Shown here: one piece after another, positions 10,525-22,615 of the stretch
How the letters are laid out: each line of letters begins with the position of its first letter
How positions within the stretch are numbered: position 1 is the stretch's first letter
Source of the DNA: Hevea brasiliensis
Lineage: Eukaryota > Streptophyta > Magnoliopsida > Malpighiales > Euphorbiaceae
DNA: 64,000 nt
Assembly: GCF_030052815.1 (NCBI RefSeq)
Contig: NC_079499.1
Span: 83,987,183-84,051,182 of the forward strand
Direction of reading: 5' to 3'
Program-made: the position numbers and the translations under genes
The notes under the pieces: generated by a model
Seen by the model: the letters and a program-made list of their open reading frames with translations, nothing else
The model's database searches: none
Told to the model about the DNA's origin: nothing

Positions 10525-11610
10525 ACACATACACAAGTTATCACCTATTTAAATATGATTTAATTAATTAATTAAAGAGTTTAATTGATTAATTAAATAG
10601 GTTTGGTTTGTAATTAAATTGCAAAGTCCCTAGCATGACTTGAAACCAAATCTAGATTATTGGATGTGTAGTATAAATTAAATTTATATTTAAAGTGTTT
10701 AAATATGAATTTAATTAATGATAAATTAATTAATAGAGATTAATTAATTAATTTATATTTGATATAAATTAATTAGAAGAAGAAAAATAATTATTTTGGG
10801 TTAAGAACTCAAAATTAAGACACAGGGGCATTTTGGTCATTTCACAGCGTGACACGTGGCACCATGAGATGGTGACACATGGGATTACACATAAGCTTGC
10901 CAAATGTTTTTTAATCATGTAAGATGATTAAAATCAAGATTAAATATAGGTTTGACACTTGGCACAATGTGATTGGGTCACTTAAACCTAGAGCTAATCA
11001 AAGGATGACATGTGGCAAGGGTTTAATGTGTTAACCTAGCTATTTAAGTGTTGTTATGAAAAGAAAAATAACCAGCAGCCACTCCTCTCCTTTGTCACAC
11101 CACTTTGAGGCTTTTCATCTATTCTTCTTCATCTCTCATCAATTCAAAGAGATTAGCCATCAATCTCTTGAATTAAGAACACTAGAAATTGTTTCTAGTG
11201 TCCTGTTTACATCTCTAATCTCTTAAAAGGCAGAACTTAAATTTCTAATTAATAGAAAAAGCTTTAGAAGCTGTTCAAGGGCTGCCATAGGTGTTCTTGG
11301 TGTGGACAAGCTAGAGGGACAACATCTGGTGTCCTGAAGACGAATCTCAAAGGCGCAGACATTTGCGATTGCATCAAGAGGTTAGTGTAATCGTTCTTGA
11401 TTTAATCTAGGGTTCTAAAATTAATCTGATTAATTTTAAAATCTTAAATGGCAAATACAGATCCAAAAACATATTAAAAGAGTTTTAATATGTTGTTTAT
11501 CATTGAAATCATATAGATAAAAATAAATCTTACATGATGCATGTGACCCTAGGTGAAAATTTTTGAATTCAATGGTATAAACTTGTGTTTTTCACGCTTC
11601 TGTTCCTTCA
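10525..11610 (+). repeat. Ty1/copia-type LTR fragment (3' half)
   Basis: The sequence matches, in inverse orientation, 33860-34945 of the solo LTR described below, and ends CTTCTGTTCCTTCA (11610). Its 5' half is missing because element A inserted at 10525; that half should lie left of the window. Immediately after the end is CCAAG (11611-11615), the predicted target duplication of this copia insertion into the giant LTR B. It is AT-rich with TTAATTAA runs and has no coding frame. Confidence 0.7.
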
Positions 11611-13031
11611 CCAAGTACATCCGAACTCATGGCAAATCCTAGTAGCCTTCAGAGGCCTCTGCCAAGCTAAGGGGCTCAGACCAACGGCGAAGGTATTCGC
11701 CGAGATACATAGGCTAACTCGTCGAAAGGACGACGAGTATTGGTTCTTTCAGGCAAAGCCACATTGTGGGCTTTTTACCGACCTGCCCCCCTCTCTGAAG
11801 AATTGAAAGAATCACTTTTTCATTCTGAGAAGCAAGGTTGCGAGCGGTTTTGAGGGTTTCCCGCGTAACTGGCTGCATCAGGGCCCATTACTTCCAAAGC
11901 GCATCACCCTGAATAGGTAAGAGGGCATAATGGTGATGGAACTGAAAGATCAGGCGGCCACACAGAAGTTCTCCTGTTTAGATGCAGTGACGGCCGAACT
12001 GCATCATTGGACAATGCAGCTGATTACCTGTGAAGAACGCGGGCTTCAGTTCTCTGACCTCGGCCTCGGTACTTTCTATATCTCTAATCTTTGGGCCTTA
12101 GCGAACTCACTGACTTTTTCTTTGTGCAAGCATGGCGAGCAGCGAGGCTTCCAAGGAGAGCCAAAAGCAGAAGAGAGAGGTCTCTAGGAAGGTGTGGGAG
12201 ATGAAGTATGCCGAGGCCTCTCAGACACCAAGGCGCGATTCGGGGGAAACACAGGGAGGCTCATCCCGACCCTCAGGATCACCGATCCCTGACATAGAAG
12301 TGGTTCGGTCTCCTCCTCGTCAAGAAGAGCTGCCACCACCCCCTCCAGTTTCTTCGAGTGCGGAAGGGGGTCCTTCCCAACCTACTGCGAGGACCCTTTC
12401 TCGCGACGCTCAAGTCCTGATCCATTCGCAGGAGAAGAACTGCACGGTTCGGGAGAATCTGGGCTTGGCTAAGGTCTTTGGGGCCTCGATCTGCCTTCAG
12501 AAGGATCGGGATAGGTTGTCCCCGAACAGTCTCGATGATATCCTGACCCGGACTATGAGCTTGAACGTGGAGAGTTTGGTGAACCAACACATTGTCCGGG
12601 AGAAGGCTCACCGTATGAGGCAGGAGATCGAGAAGGTGGGTTAGGAAGCCGCTTCCCTCCGATCCCAACTTTCATCCGCCCAAAACTACATAGCTGAAAT
12701 CGAGGGGCAGATGAAGTTCTATGAGCATAAATTGGCCGAAAAGGTTCATGCTCTTGAGGAAGCTCGGGCGCTCTGAGCCGCTGATGTCGCTCGCCTCACT
12801 GAGGAACTCAAAGCAAAAGAAGAAGAGGCAGTGACAAGGGAGGCTGGCGCCTATGTGAACGCCCATGGGGATCTCTTGGCTGAGCTCAAGAAACGTTATC
12901 CCGAGGAGGACTTTTCTTGGATGGTGGACCTGGCTCCCCAAGAAGAAGAGGATAGTGAGGAGGAGGCTGAGGGTGATAGAGACGGTGAACGAGATGTAGA
13001 ACAGGCTAGGGGTGATCCTCCAGCTGAATGA
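11611..13031 (+). pseudogene. LTR-embedded antisense gene, PF04195-like (copy B, 5' truncated)
   Basis: Exon 1 remnant (11611 to about 12069) encodes HPNSWQILVAFRGLCQAKG, KPHCGLFTDLPPSLKN and, after a break, TAELHHWTMQLITCE. The intron is conserved: GGTACTTTC near 12068 to TTTGTGCAAG just before ATG 12132. Exon 2 (12132-13031) is nearly open over 300 codons with two in-frame stops (near 12642 and 12774). It encodes a basic N-terminus (MASSEASKESQKQKREVSRK), a proline-rich patch (RQEELPPPPP), LSPNSLDDILTRTMSLNVES, a coiled coil, RYPEEDFSWMVDLAP and an acidic tail ending GDPPAE. The start was removed by the copia insertion. Confidence 0.7.
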
Positions 13032-13645
13032 CTTGTATTTTTATTTTGAAATGAAATGAAGTTCTTTTTTATGTTCAATGACTGGATGATATCGGAAAGC
13101 ATCTAAGTTGCATAAGCGCCTGATTGTCTGAACATATTAGAATAACTTGAAAGCAATTATTAATCTATGTATGAGAAATTGGTAAAACATTGAAAACATG
13201 AGATCGGCCTAAACCGAGAACAAACAGTGAACGGAACTCTAGATTATTAAAATTGGAAACCTAATCTGAACACTTAAGATTGGAAGCACCATTAAGCCGG
13301 ATTAAAACCTTAACTTTATTGAACAACTATCTGCAATATTTATGAAAGGGGGATCGAATGGCATGAAGATCTAGTGTTAGTTCAATTTCGTTTGACAAGA
13401 GATCGGATGTGTGATTGACTGGCCAGGAAACTTGGTAATTGATTTGAGAGATCGGTAAGGATTTAAATGGCATGGAAACTTAGTGCTGGTTCGATTCCTT
13501 TTGAAGAGGGATCGGAAATGGGACTAACTGGCAAAGAGAGATCGGAAATGATTGGGGACTTAACGCTGGGGATCTACTTTAAAGTCTATTATTTATTTTT
13601 TTTTTTAGGGGGGGAGGGGGTGTCGGCCAAAATATGGTGTCGACA
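11611..13645 (-). repeat. Giant LTR fragment B (same family as A and C)
   Basis: Colinear with LTR A from about 8489 to 10524. It ends gtgtcgaca at 13645 and is followed by ATATT (13646-13650), which belongs to a Tekay-like LTR and is the predicted target duplication. The right flank is not a purine tract, so B is a 5' or solo LTR. Its other end was displaced by the copia insertion at 11610/11611. Confidence 0.75.
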
Positions 13646-13770
13646 ATATTTGAGTTATTTATGGCTCCTCACTTTAGTCTAAATATTTTTCCAGACGTTC
13701 TAGCTGTCCGAACCAACACCGATCACCGGAATAGTAGAATGTACGTAATTGCTACAGTGAGGATGTTACA
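13646..13770 (-). repeat. Tekay-like LTR fragment E0 (5' end of LTR)
   Basis: 125 bp matching the right end of LTR E1 (about 24848-24972), with the shared block gacgttctagctgtc followed by an accggtcaccgga-type motif, ending ggatgttaca. Giant LTR B interrupts it on the left. On the right it abuts an interior part of another LTR, so E0 inserted there; GAAAA (13771-13775) is the likely target duplication. Confidence 0.7.
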
Positions 13771-14801
13771 GAAAACAATTCAGACTTCTTCAGTATCCAT
13801 GGCTGCCAAAAATGGAGCACCTCCATAACTCATCAAATCTCACAATTTCTTCCATAATCTAACACATCATAACCTCTACTACAACTTTAATGAAGCAACA
13901 ATGGAAAACAAGCACTTACCTATCTTTGAAGCTTGTTAAATCTTCTTCAAATCTCTCCCTTTTTGCTCCCAAAATGCTGCTCAAGGTGTGTACTCCAACT
14001 TTAATGAAGTCAAGTTAGGGAAATGGTGGCTTGATCATGGGGATTTTGAGCTCATAAAGTGGGCAACCATGGGAGAGTTCTCCCAAGTTTGGTTTCGGCC
14101 ATGGATAAAAAATTGAAGAAATGAGATGATTTTTAGTGGAGAAATCTATCCACAAAGCTTATATAGGTCCCATAATTCATGGTTAGTGGAGCACTAACTT
14201 TGGATTAATGAGTTAATTAATCCTAAGTTTCATAATTTGCAATTATGCCACCAAAGTTCTAATATTTATATTATGTACCCAATTCTTATTTTTCATGACA
14301 TTTTCAAAATTTAATATCACTTATTTTTAATGGACATTTAGGTTAAAAGTCAGCTCTAGGTGTCAATTGACCAAAATGCCCCTATTCGGTTTGTATTCTC
14401 GATTTTTTGGTAACACTGATTTTTATTTGTTTCTTGATTTTTCATTTTTCTTTGTACTAATTTATTAATTTTTTCTTTGACATTTCTAATGTCATTTATA
14501 CCTCAATAGATTTAGGTCCCAAAAATATTTCCCAAGATTCTCCGTGAACCAAGGCTAGTCAACGGTCCTTGCCGCAACTTCCCAGCACGGTCACTCATCG
14601 CTATGGTTTTTGGCTCGTTTAACTTAATCACATTTCATTGCTCTTATTTTTTCTTTATTTTTCTTGTATTTTCCTCTATTGTATTTCATTATTTCATGTC
14701 TCCTCACTAACATTTAAGTGTAGTTCTAAGCATTCTAGCTATCTAAACAGACACCGGTCACCGAAACAGTAGAACGCACTACCGAATATAGGGGTGTTAC
14801 A
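13771..14801 (-). repeat. 3' LTR fragment of the older Tekay-like element (L0)
   Basis: Near-identical to 20174-21210, the corresponding part of the 5' LTR of the same element. On the minus strand it starts TGTAACACCCC at 14801, directly preceded by the purine-rich tract TTTTATGGGGGGGAGAAT (14819-14802 region). That marks it as a 3' LTR. Confidence 0.75.
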
Positions 14802-14816
14802 ATTCTCCCCCCCATA

Positions 14817-15300
14817 AAATAAATTTCGTCTCGAAATTTTACCTGATTTTAGTCTCTGAACAACTGTAGGTGCTGCCTCCTCATATCCTCCTCTCGTTCC
14901 TAAGTAACTTCCTGGCCTAAATGATGGTCCATAACACCTTAACTAAACGTATACATTTATTTCTCAGCTGCTTCACCTCATGTGCTATGATCTTTATGAG
15001 TTTTTCCATCATACGTTGAATTTAAATTCATTTCACTTTTTAAAGGTAAGCAATTCTTTGTACTAACGAATCTATTCTTTCTAGGACCTTGTGTGATCTT
15101 ATGGAGTGAGAACTTAGTTTTTCTCCTTTCTATAGAATTGTATAATCTTCTTTTCTTTAAGTTTATGTAAGACTTTTAACAATCTAATATAACATTTAAT
15201 TTATTTGTATAACACCAATCTTTTCTTACTATCGTTCTATCTAATATTCCGATTCATGTTTCCTTATTGAATGACCATTGAGGTCATGTTAGAATTATTT
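14817..15300 (-). pseudogene. pol: Decayed pol C-terminus of the older Tekay-like element
   Basis: This stretch aligns by eye with 40600-41050 of the better-preserved chromovirus. Shared blocks include the gtaacttcctggcctaaatg region and the segment that there encodes the end of integrase and the chromodomain. All frames are broken. Recognition is by homology within the window only. Confidence 0.55.
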
Positions 15301-17018
15301 ATCTAATCATTGGTCATCTGACCATTCTAGTAAATAATCTTACTCATATTCGTAACATTTCTTTGTTACATCTGAACCAACTGTTTAAATTTTTACTTTC
15401 ACAACTGTTTTATCTATCGATTTTCAATAATTTATCGGATTCATATAACTGATATTGTTATCTCATAATTTTACTCACTTTCCCATCATTGTGTCCTTTG
15501 CCTTTTATGTTTCCACTCATGAAATTCTCTTATTCATTAGTTCCTTGATTTCTCATGCTAGAATCCTTACTAGTCCTTCCGTCTCCTTTACTTACTCCAA
15601 TCCTGTTAACTTGCCCTTGTCTAGGTATTTTATATTTATCTCACACAAATGTCTCAAATACCTAAATCATTTCTTTCTGACAAAATATCAAAATAACTAT
15701 AAGACTCCATATCGAGGTCTAGATATCTTCATCCTCAAGGTATTGTTTTTAATTTATAGTCATAGTAAAATCTCAAATTTTAAAGTAATTCCTATCGTAT
15801 CGGTAGCTCACATTAGTGTAACCGAGTCACTGACTAATAGTGACCTTTCGATATGTTAGTTTTAAAGTTTTCAATTTCTAAATAAAATTTTCATATTTAT
15901 TTCCCGTAATAGTACTCTTCTTTACCAAATCAAAGACTACTTACAAACATCCTTATCATGATATACCACGAGGAAGCACATAGCTCTACACAATAATCCC
16001 ATATCGGTACTATAATCTGTAGCTTACAATACAAACATCGAGAACATTACATAGTCACTACGTTATAAACTCATGGACTAGGTTTTCTAACATCTTATCT
16101 GTACACTTATTTCCTTCTTTGTCTTTTAAAGTCATATCAACCATATATTGTCAATCCATGACTTTCCATGTAGGCAGTACTACTATCTGTAATCCCTAAT
16201 TGGTATACCAATCGATCCATACAATATACATAAACCTAGGTTTACTTTGAGCAATTAAGCATTATCAATTGTCTAACAAAATCTTCATGTCCATGTATTG
16301 TGGAAAAGGCGGGTTCCACATCACTATTTCATGTGATTTAGCATGTAGTGATAACGAAATTTCCATGTCAATGTACAGTGGGAAAGTGGGTCCCACATAC
16401 CTGTTTCAAGTAATTTAGTATATAGTGATTTAGTAGGGATAAGCCAATAATGTTTTTCAAAAACCTTTTTTTAGGTTCAATTTCGGGATTTTAACTTTAT
16501 ATATCACTTTGGACAATTTATGGCCACTGTTTGGCCCCATTTCCTAAAAGTAAATTGTTCTTTTATATCTTGTCTTTATTTCCTAAATGACTATTCAAGC
16601 TCTAACTCATAGGTTTCTCCTTTTTCTCTATTTCATGTTGCCCTTGTGGGGTTGGGTTTATACTTGGGCTTGGGCTGACAGATTATCAGCCATTTATTGA
16701 AAGAAAGTGGCCATTTGCTGGGTCATTTTTGTAGTAATTTATACAAGTGGGGCTGATAAAGTCGGACTTCTGACTCTCTGAGGGGCTGGGGCCTCACCTT
16801 GTACTTCCGCCGTCACAGACTGTTCTATTGTCTTATTCTTCTCTTCCATATCTTTTCACAAGATTTTCTATTTCTTATACAACCAACACAAAGAGATTTC
16901 TCTCCATTAAATCATATTTATGATGTAATGTACTGTATGCATCAAACCATGACATTGAGCAGTTGTAATATGAAGGAAAAATATTCAAATTACAAGTCAA
17001 AATAGAATTTAAAAACTT
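15301..17018. other. Heavily decayed internal region, no intact gene
   Basis: AT-rich sequence without a credible coding frame. Near 16680-16720 a block (cagccatttattgaaa) matches the gag start region of the chromovirus at 45117-45132, so this is what remains of gag and leader. The 134-residue open frame at 15455-15859 has no domain I recognise and looks like chance. Confidence 0.5.
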
Positions 17019-17030
17019 GCTCTGATACCA
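17019..17030 (-). promoter_or_regulatory. Primer-binding site, initiator tRNA-Met type
   Basis: Minus strand TGGTATCAGAGC, the standard plant retrotransposon primer site complementary to the initiator tRNA-Met 3' end. It is 8 bp inside the LTR boundary at 17039. Confidence 0.9.
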
Positions 17031-17038
17031 CTTAAACA

Positions 17039-20000
17039 TGTCACACCTTACCCCTCCGTAAGGCATAACATGATCCCGTAGTATACCTAATGAATTACCA
17101 AACTTCGTCTACTGATAACCCATTAAATACACTACAAGGGATTTTAAATCTTTTCTTATTTCTTTTTACAGTGGTGAGCACTTTGCACAGGTGTTAAATT
17201 TTTTTTTTTTAACTGAAGTGAAACCAAATAAAAAATCTGAAGTATCAATAATTTCTATAAAAATTTCGACAGAATGCCATCTATATTTTGTGAAAACAGT
17301 TATTCAAAAACCTATAAAAAAAATGTACTTCCAATATATTTGTTCAATCCCAAACTCTAATATGGTTCAACTCAAATCAGTGTCCTCAACCCAGTTCAAG
17401 CTCAATTCAATATCATTTTCAGCAATTCCAAAGATAAAGTGCAAAATAAATGAGTATTTCAAAAGCTGAAATGAGAGAATTGTAATGCAACATTTTGACA
17501 AGCCAAAATAATTTACAACTTTATTTTACAACTGCTTAAGACCAAGTACAAAATCCCAAAAGTGTAGCACAAGCAGCCTACTTTGCTGCTTTATCTGTCT
17601 GTCTACTTGCGACAGCAATGAAAAAGCTATCGCTGAGTAAAATTTACTCAGTGGTGCACGATAACAATTTAAAATGCGGTATATAAAACTTTTATTGACA
17701 ATTTACAATTCAAATAATTCACAATTTCCTGTCATAATTTTCAAAGCTCATATAATACAAATTTGATCAAACAATTGAATAACACAGTGTTGCCAATCAA
17801 TAACACAACTTAGGTCATGACACAAATTTTTTGAACATGCGATGTTGTACACCACGACAAGACAAACTCACCCCACCAATTGAAATCAATGAGGGAGGTG
17901 GCTAGCTAGCTAATGAGTACTCATCCAAACTCACCTCAGACTGGCAAGCTAGAGAGGGAGGAAAGTGATCAAATATCAAACTCAACCCCCCAAGTGTAGG
18001 AACATATTAATATTGCCATGCTAAGTGTAAATCAAAAAAAATTTCAAATCACAATATTTAAATATTTCCTACAAACCACAAAATCACATTTTATCTTAAA
18101 ATTTTCATTTGCAAAGTAGGCAACACAATAATTTCGAAATAAAATTCCCAAAGCCAAAACAATAAAAAATTATTCATAACTCATTTCTCCAAATAAATTT
18201 TCTAGTAAAAGCAGTGAATATAAAAAGTATTATGCACAGACCTGATTTGAGTCGCCTCTAGGCCTTGACTCAATGTTCCTTATGCTTCTCAATATCCTTT
18301 TCAACTAAAACATACAATTTAAAGTGTTTCAGTACTCAGTTAACTTGTTTCTAATAATAAGATCCAATATCTAAATTTTCTTGGTACTATTCCCTTCAAT
18401 TCATTTCATTAGTCCACCTACAATGTTGACCATTAATACACACTAGGTGAATTAATTTTAATGTTCGCAATTTATCACATTTTATAGTCTCTAAGTGTTG
18501 ATATATGTTACCAATTTCATTTTAAAGCTTATTGCATTTTATTGCTATTTTTCAAATTTCATAGTCAATGTTTACTGTCTGTTGGACTAAGCTACAGTGT
18601 AAATTTAATAGATTTCTCTTCATTAAATTGTTTCTCATTGTGTCTTCTTTAATTTCCTTTTGAATCACTCCATTTGGAGTTGTATAGCTCAAGTTATGGT
18701 CAATTAACCATAACTAGGTTAAATCTAAATTTTAGTTTCCTTTTTAGGCATTTTTGGTTCTGATTTTACTAATTTATTTGGACTGTTTATAATCATATTG
18801 AGGTCTAGCATTCTTCATAAGTATTTTTTCCCTATGTATTAGGGAAAACCAGAAATTTTTCTTACCATTTTTCAAGTCTTATTGAATTCTTTATAGACAA
18901 ATTGTTAACTTGGACTCAAAGGTCCTATATTGGCATGGTCCTCAATTAGGTCAATGGCTTTAACCTTAAATTCTGACCTTATACATTTATAATTTGAGGA
19001 AGTTGTCTAAAACAATGTTTTAGGTCTCTTTCTTAGCTTTCTAGATTGGTATGGCTCATTTAAATTGGACACTTCTGGTGGGAGATATGCTTATTTGAAT
19101 TTTCTGGATTTTATAGTCAAATGTGCTAATTCCAGATTTAGTGTGCCAAATTAATTAAGTTAATTGACCTAGTTTCTTTGATTTTTGAGTTTTGATCAAA
19201 TTACCAATATTGTAGATCTATGTCTTATTGAAATTTTGGGACTGATTTCATGTCATTTGGAGTCCTATGGACCAAGTTATGGTCATTTTACCATTGCTGG
19301 TCAAGTTGTACTAAAATGGCAAACTTAGGTCATTTTTTGGTCATTTCCAATTCTGGCAGTTTTTATAACCAAACTTGTGCAAGCATTTCGACTTGCTTAT
19401 GGTCATTTCTGGGTTTTGTGGTCTCTACAAAAGATGTAGCCCTATGTCTAAGCTTTCCAACCATATAAATTTCAGGTCATTTGGACTTGTTTTGAGTGAG
19501 TTATGGCTAAAATACTGACTGTTGTTCAAATGGTAAATTTTCAGGTTTTCAATGTCACCAATCCGGATTTGGTCAATTTTCATGTCACTTTCTGGACAGA
19601 ATTTAGGTAGGCTTCCAACATGAAAGTTGGCACATTTTGTGCCTAGTTTTACCTCCAATTGCTTTCATACCAATTGGAGTCACACAATTCCATTTATAGC
19701 CTAAAACATATACTGCCCTTAACACATTTTTGAAGCATCAACCAATCACACATTCAACTAACTATACTTCACTTCCCAAACCTAATTCTGCATCTGGTAC
19801 CAAACCATAACCACTCAACACATCACATTTTGGGTCAACTTGAGCAGAATATAACAATTCACAATGTACCTATTACAACTCAGAATTTGAAAGTCCAATT
19901 TCAATAACACATACACATGAATATCTCTCATTAACACATCTAATTTCCTAACAATAATTACATACACATTCTGCCATCCTTGGTACCATAATTCATTAAA

Positions 20001-21210
20001 CAATTACATGAATTTAAACACTCTACCATGCATCACAAGGCTGCCCAATTTACACATATACATCAAGCTTCTATTTTCAATTCATAAACTCACAATTCAA
20101 ACTATACACATGGTAATCAAACTCTTATACCTTTAATCACTCTAATTAACCTCATTACCCATCAATTTCAAGTGAAAACAATTCAAACTTCTTCAGTATC
20201 CATGGCTGCCAAAAATGGAGCATCTCCATAACTCATCAAATCTCACAATTTCTTCCATAATCTAACACACCACAACCTCTACTACAACTTTAATGAAGCA
20301 ACAATGGAAAACAAGCACTTACTTATCTTTGAAGCTTGTTAAATCTTCTTCAAATCTCTCCCTTTTCCTCCCAAAATGCTGCCCAAGGTGTGTACTCCAA
20401 CTTTAATGAAGTCAAGTTAGGGAAATGGTGGCTTGATCATGGGGATTTTGTGCTCATAAAGTGGGCGGCCATGGGAGAGTTCTCCCAAGTTTGGTTTAAA
20501 CCATGGATAACAAATTGAAGAAATGAGATGATTTTTAGTGGAGAAATCTGTCCACAAGGCTCATATAGGTCCCATAATTCTTGCTTAGTGGAGCACTAAC
20601 TTTGGATTAATGAGTTAATTAATCCTAAGTTCCATAATTTGTAATTATGCCACCAAACTTTCACTATTTATATTATGTACCCAATTCTTATTTTTCATGA
20701 CATTTTCAAAGTTTAATATTACTTATTTTTAATAGACATTTAGGTCAAAAGACAACTCTAGGTGTCAATTGACCAAAATGCCCATATTCGGTTTGTATTC
20801 TCGATTTTTCGGTAACACCGATTTTTATTTGTTTTTTGATTTTTCATTTTTCTTTGTACTAATTTATTATTTTTTTCTTTGACATTTCTAATGTCATTTA
20901 TACCTCAAAAGATGTTTATTTAGGTCTCAAAAATATTTCCCAAGGTTCTCCGTGATCCAGGGCTAGTCAACGGTCCTCGCCGTAACTTCCCGGTGCGGTC
21001 ACCCATCGCTATGGTTTTTGGCTCGTTTAACTTAATCACATTTCATTGCTCTTATTTTTTCTTTGTTTTTCTTGTATTTTCCTCTGTTTTATTTCATTAT
21101 TTCATGTCTCCTCACTAACATTTAAGTATAGTTCCAAGCATTCTGGCTGTCCGGACAGACACTGGTCACCGAAACAGTAAAATGCACTACCGAATATAGG
21201 GGTGTTATCA
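17039..21210 (-). repeat. Tekay-like LTR L1 (about 4.2 kb)
   Basis: On the minus strand it starts TGATAACACCCC (21210) and ends GGTAAGGTGTGACA (17039). The left side abuts the primer site, as a 5' LTR should. The right side abuts GAGGATGGAATTT, which looks like a purine tract next to a 3' LTR, so this one LTR seems to serve two elements. A hairpin-forming block CTGAGTAAA/TTTACTCAG lies at 17633-17651. No coding region is supported. Confidence 0.75.
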
Positions 21211-21405
21211 AAATTCCATCCTCGAAATTTACCTGGTGTAAATAGTCGATGAGCTGCTACTTCCTTATTTCTTCACCTTACCAGAGAAAACAGATCTGTA
21301 TTAGTGTCACCTCGACTCATATTAATGCAATGCATGTTATGCACACGATCTCTTTCTATCTATCGATGCCTAGGAACGCCTAACGCGTGCTCTGATACCA
21401 ATAAA
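21211..21405 (-). mobile_element. Minimal internal region between two unlike LTRs
   Basis: Only about 195 bp. The left end matches the pol end plus purine tract seen at 53419-53480 (shared cctcgaaatttacctg). The right end carries the primer site TGGTATCAGAGC (minus strand, 21400-21389), 5 bp from the next LTR. All gag-pol between them has been lost. The flanking LTRs belong to different subfamilies. Confidence 0.7.
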
Positions 21406-22494
21406 TGTAACACCCCTCACCTGACTATAGTGTAGCCGAGCAAGGCGTGTTACATTCAGTGCCGGAGCACCCTATCTTATCTTACTTTATTTCTTTAATA
21501 ATTTTGAACTCATTATATTTTAAAATAATTCATATTCTATGGGGAAACTAACGGAGTTTCCCCCTATTTTATTACTTTTGACGTGATTGACTATTTACCT
21601 GCTTGAAATTTTTAATAATATTTTACAATAAATATCTCATCAATAATTCTCATAATCATCTCATTATTTCATGCATCATTTATATATTTCAATTCTGTCT
21701 TCAAACCCATGCAATCTCATTCATGCTCAAATTACATAATTTATAAAATAATTACATAATTTTGTAATTTACATGATATATAAGTTAATTATATATGAAA
21801 AAGCTAATTTATTAGTTTACATCATATTCCTATTAATTACATTTTCATAATCTACATTACAATACAATAACTAAGCATTTTATACAAAATATAAAAGATG
21901 ATCTATATGGGCCTTATCTACATGCATTACTGAGGAGGTGACAACCTTGAATACTTCAAACACTTCTGCAGATCATAACTCCACAATTTCTGTTTAATAT
22001 TCAATGGGCTTTACCTTCAGTACCTGTGCAAGAAAACAAATCCATCGCGCTAAGCATTGCTGCTTAGTGGTGCAATAATATAACAAGAAAATAATATACA
22101 ATAAAAAAAATGGATCAAAATTTGGATACTCTGGAATTTAATCTAATTTCATATAATACTTATAGTATTAACTATCCTTTGTTCTAATTTATTCCTCTTC
22201 AGAAGCGATCAATTCTTTTATAATAATTAAATTTTAATATTGTTCCAATTCATTTCAATTCTTTCTGCTAAATAATTAATCTAATTTATTTTAAATATTC
22301 TTACTCATTTGTTTAATTACTAATATTTTCAGTTGCTAATATTCTTAACTTATTTTAATAAATTTCACTGCCCAAGTAACTTATGACAGGCTAATTAAAC
22401 TGGATAACGGGTCGTTAGCACTGGACACCACGATGCCTCGGGCCGTCATACCATGGGACGCGGAACATCAACCACGTATGTAGTCAGTAAGGCT

Positions 22495-22615
22495 AAAAAG
22501 CCATGATAACACATAATCAAGTATAAAAGCCATGAGTATGGGCGTAAAGCCATGAGTGCGGGCATAAAGCCATGAATACAGGTATAAAGCCATGAATACA
22601 GGCATAAAGCCTTTC
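22495..22615. repeat. 20-bp minisatellite inside LTR E1
   Basis: About six units related to ataaagccatgaatacaggc, with variants gagtatgggc, gagtgcgggc and aatacaggta. The corresponding places in E2 and in the solo LTR at 45352-48487 have only traces, so it expanded in this copy or subfamily. Confidence 0.75.

Larger units (their letters stand above)
13771..21210 (-). mobile_element. Older Tekay-like Ty3/gypsy element, internally deleted
   Basis: Order on the minus strand: 5' LTR (21210-17039), initiator-Met primer site (17030-17019), about 2.2 kb of decayed internal DNA, purine-rich tract, 3' LTR (from 14801). The internal region is about half or less of a full gag-pol and has lost all long open frames. 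The oldest layer on the left side, since E0, B, the copia LTR and A are all nested into its 3' LTR. Confidence 0.7.

Noticed and set aside
15455..15859. 134-codon open frame on the plus strand
   Set aside because: AT-rich composition, no domain, opposite strand to the element, inside a decayed internal region. It looks like chance.
17019..17030. tRNA gene fragment (gctctgatacca)
   Set aside because: This is the retroelement primer-binding site. No cloverleaf surrounds it, and the same 12-mer recurs at each LTR-internal boundary.
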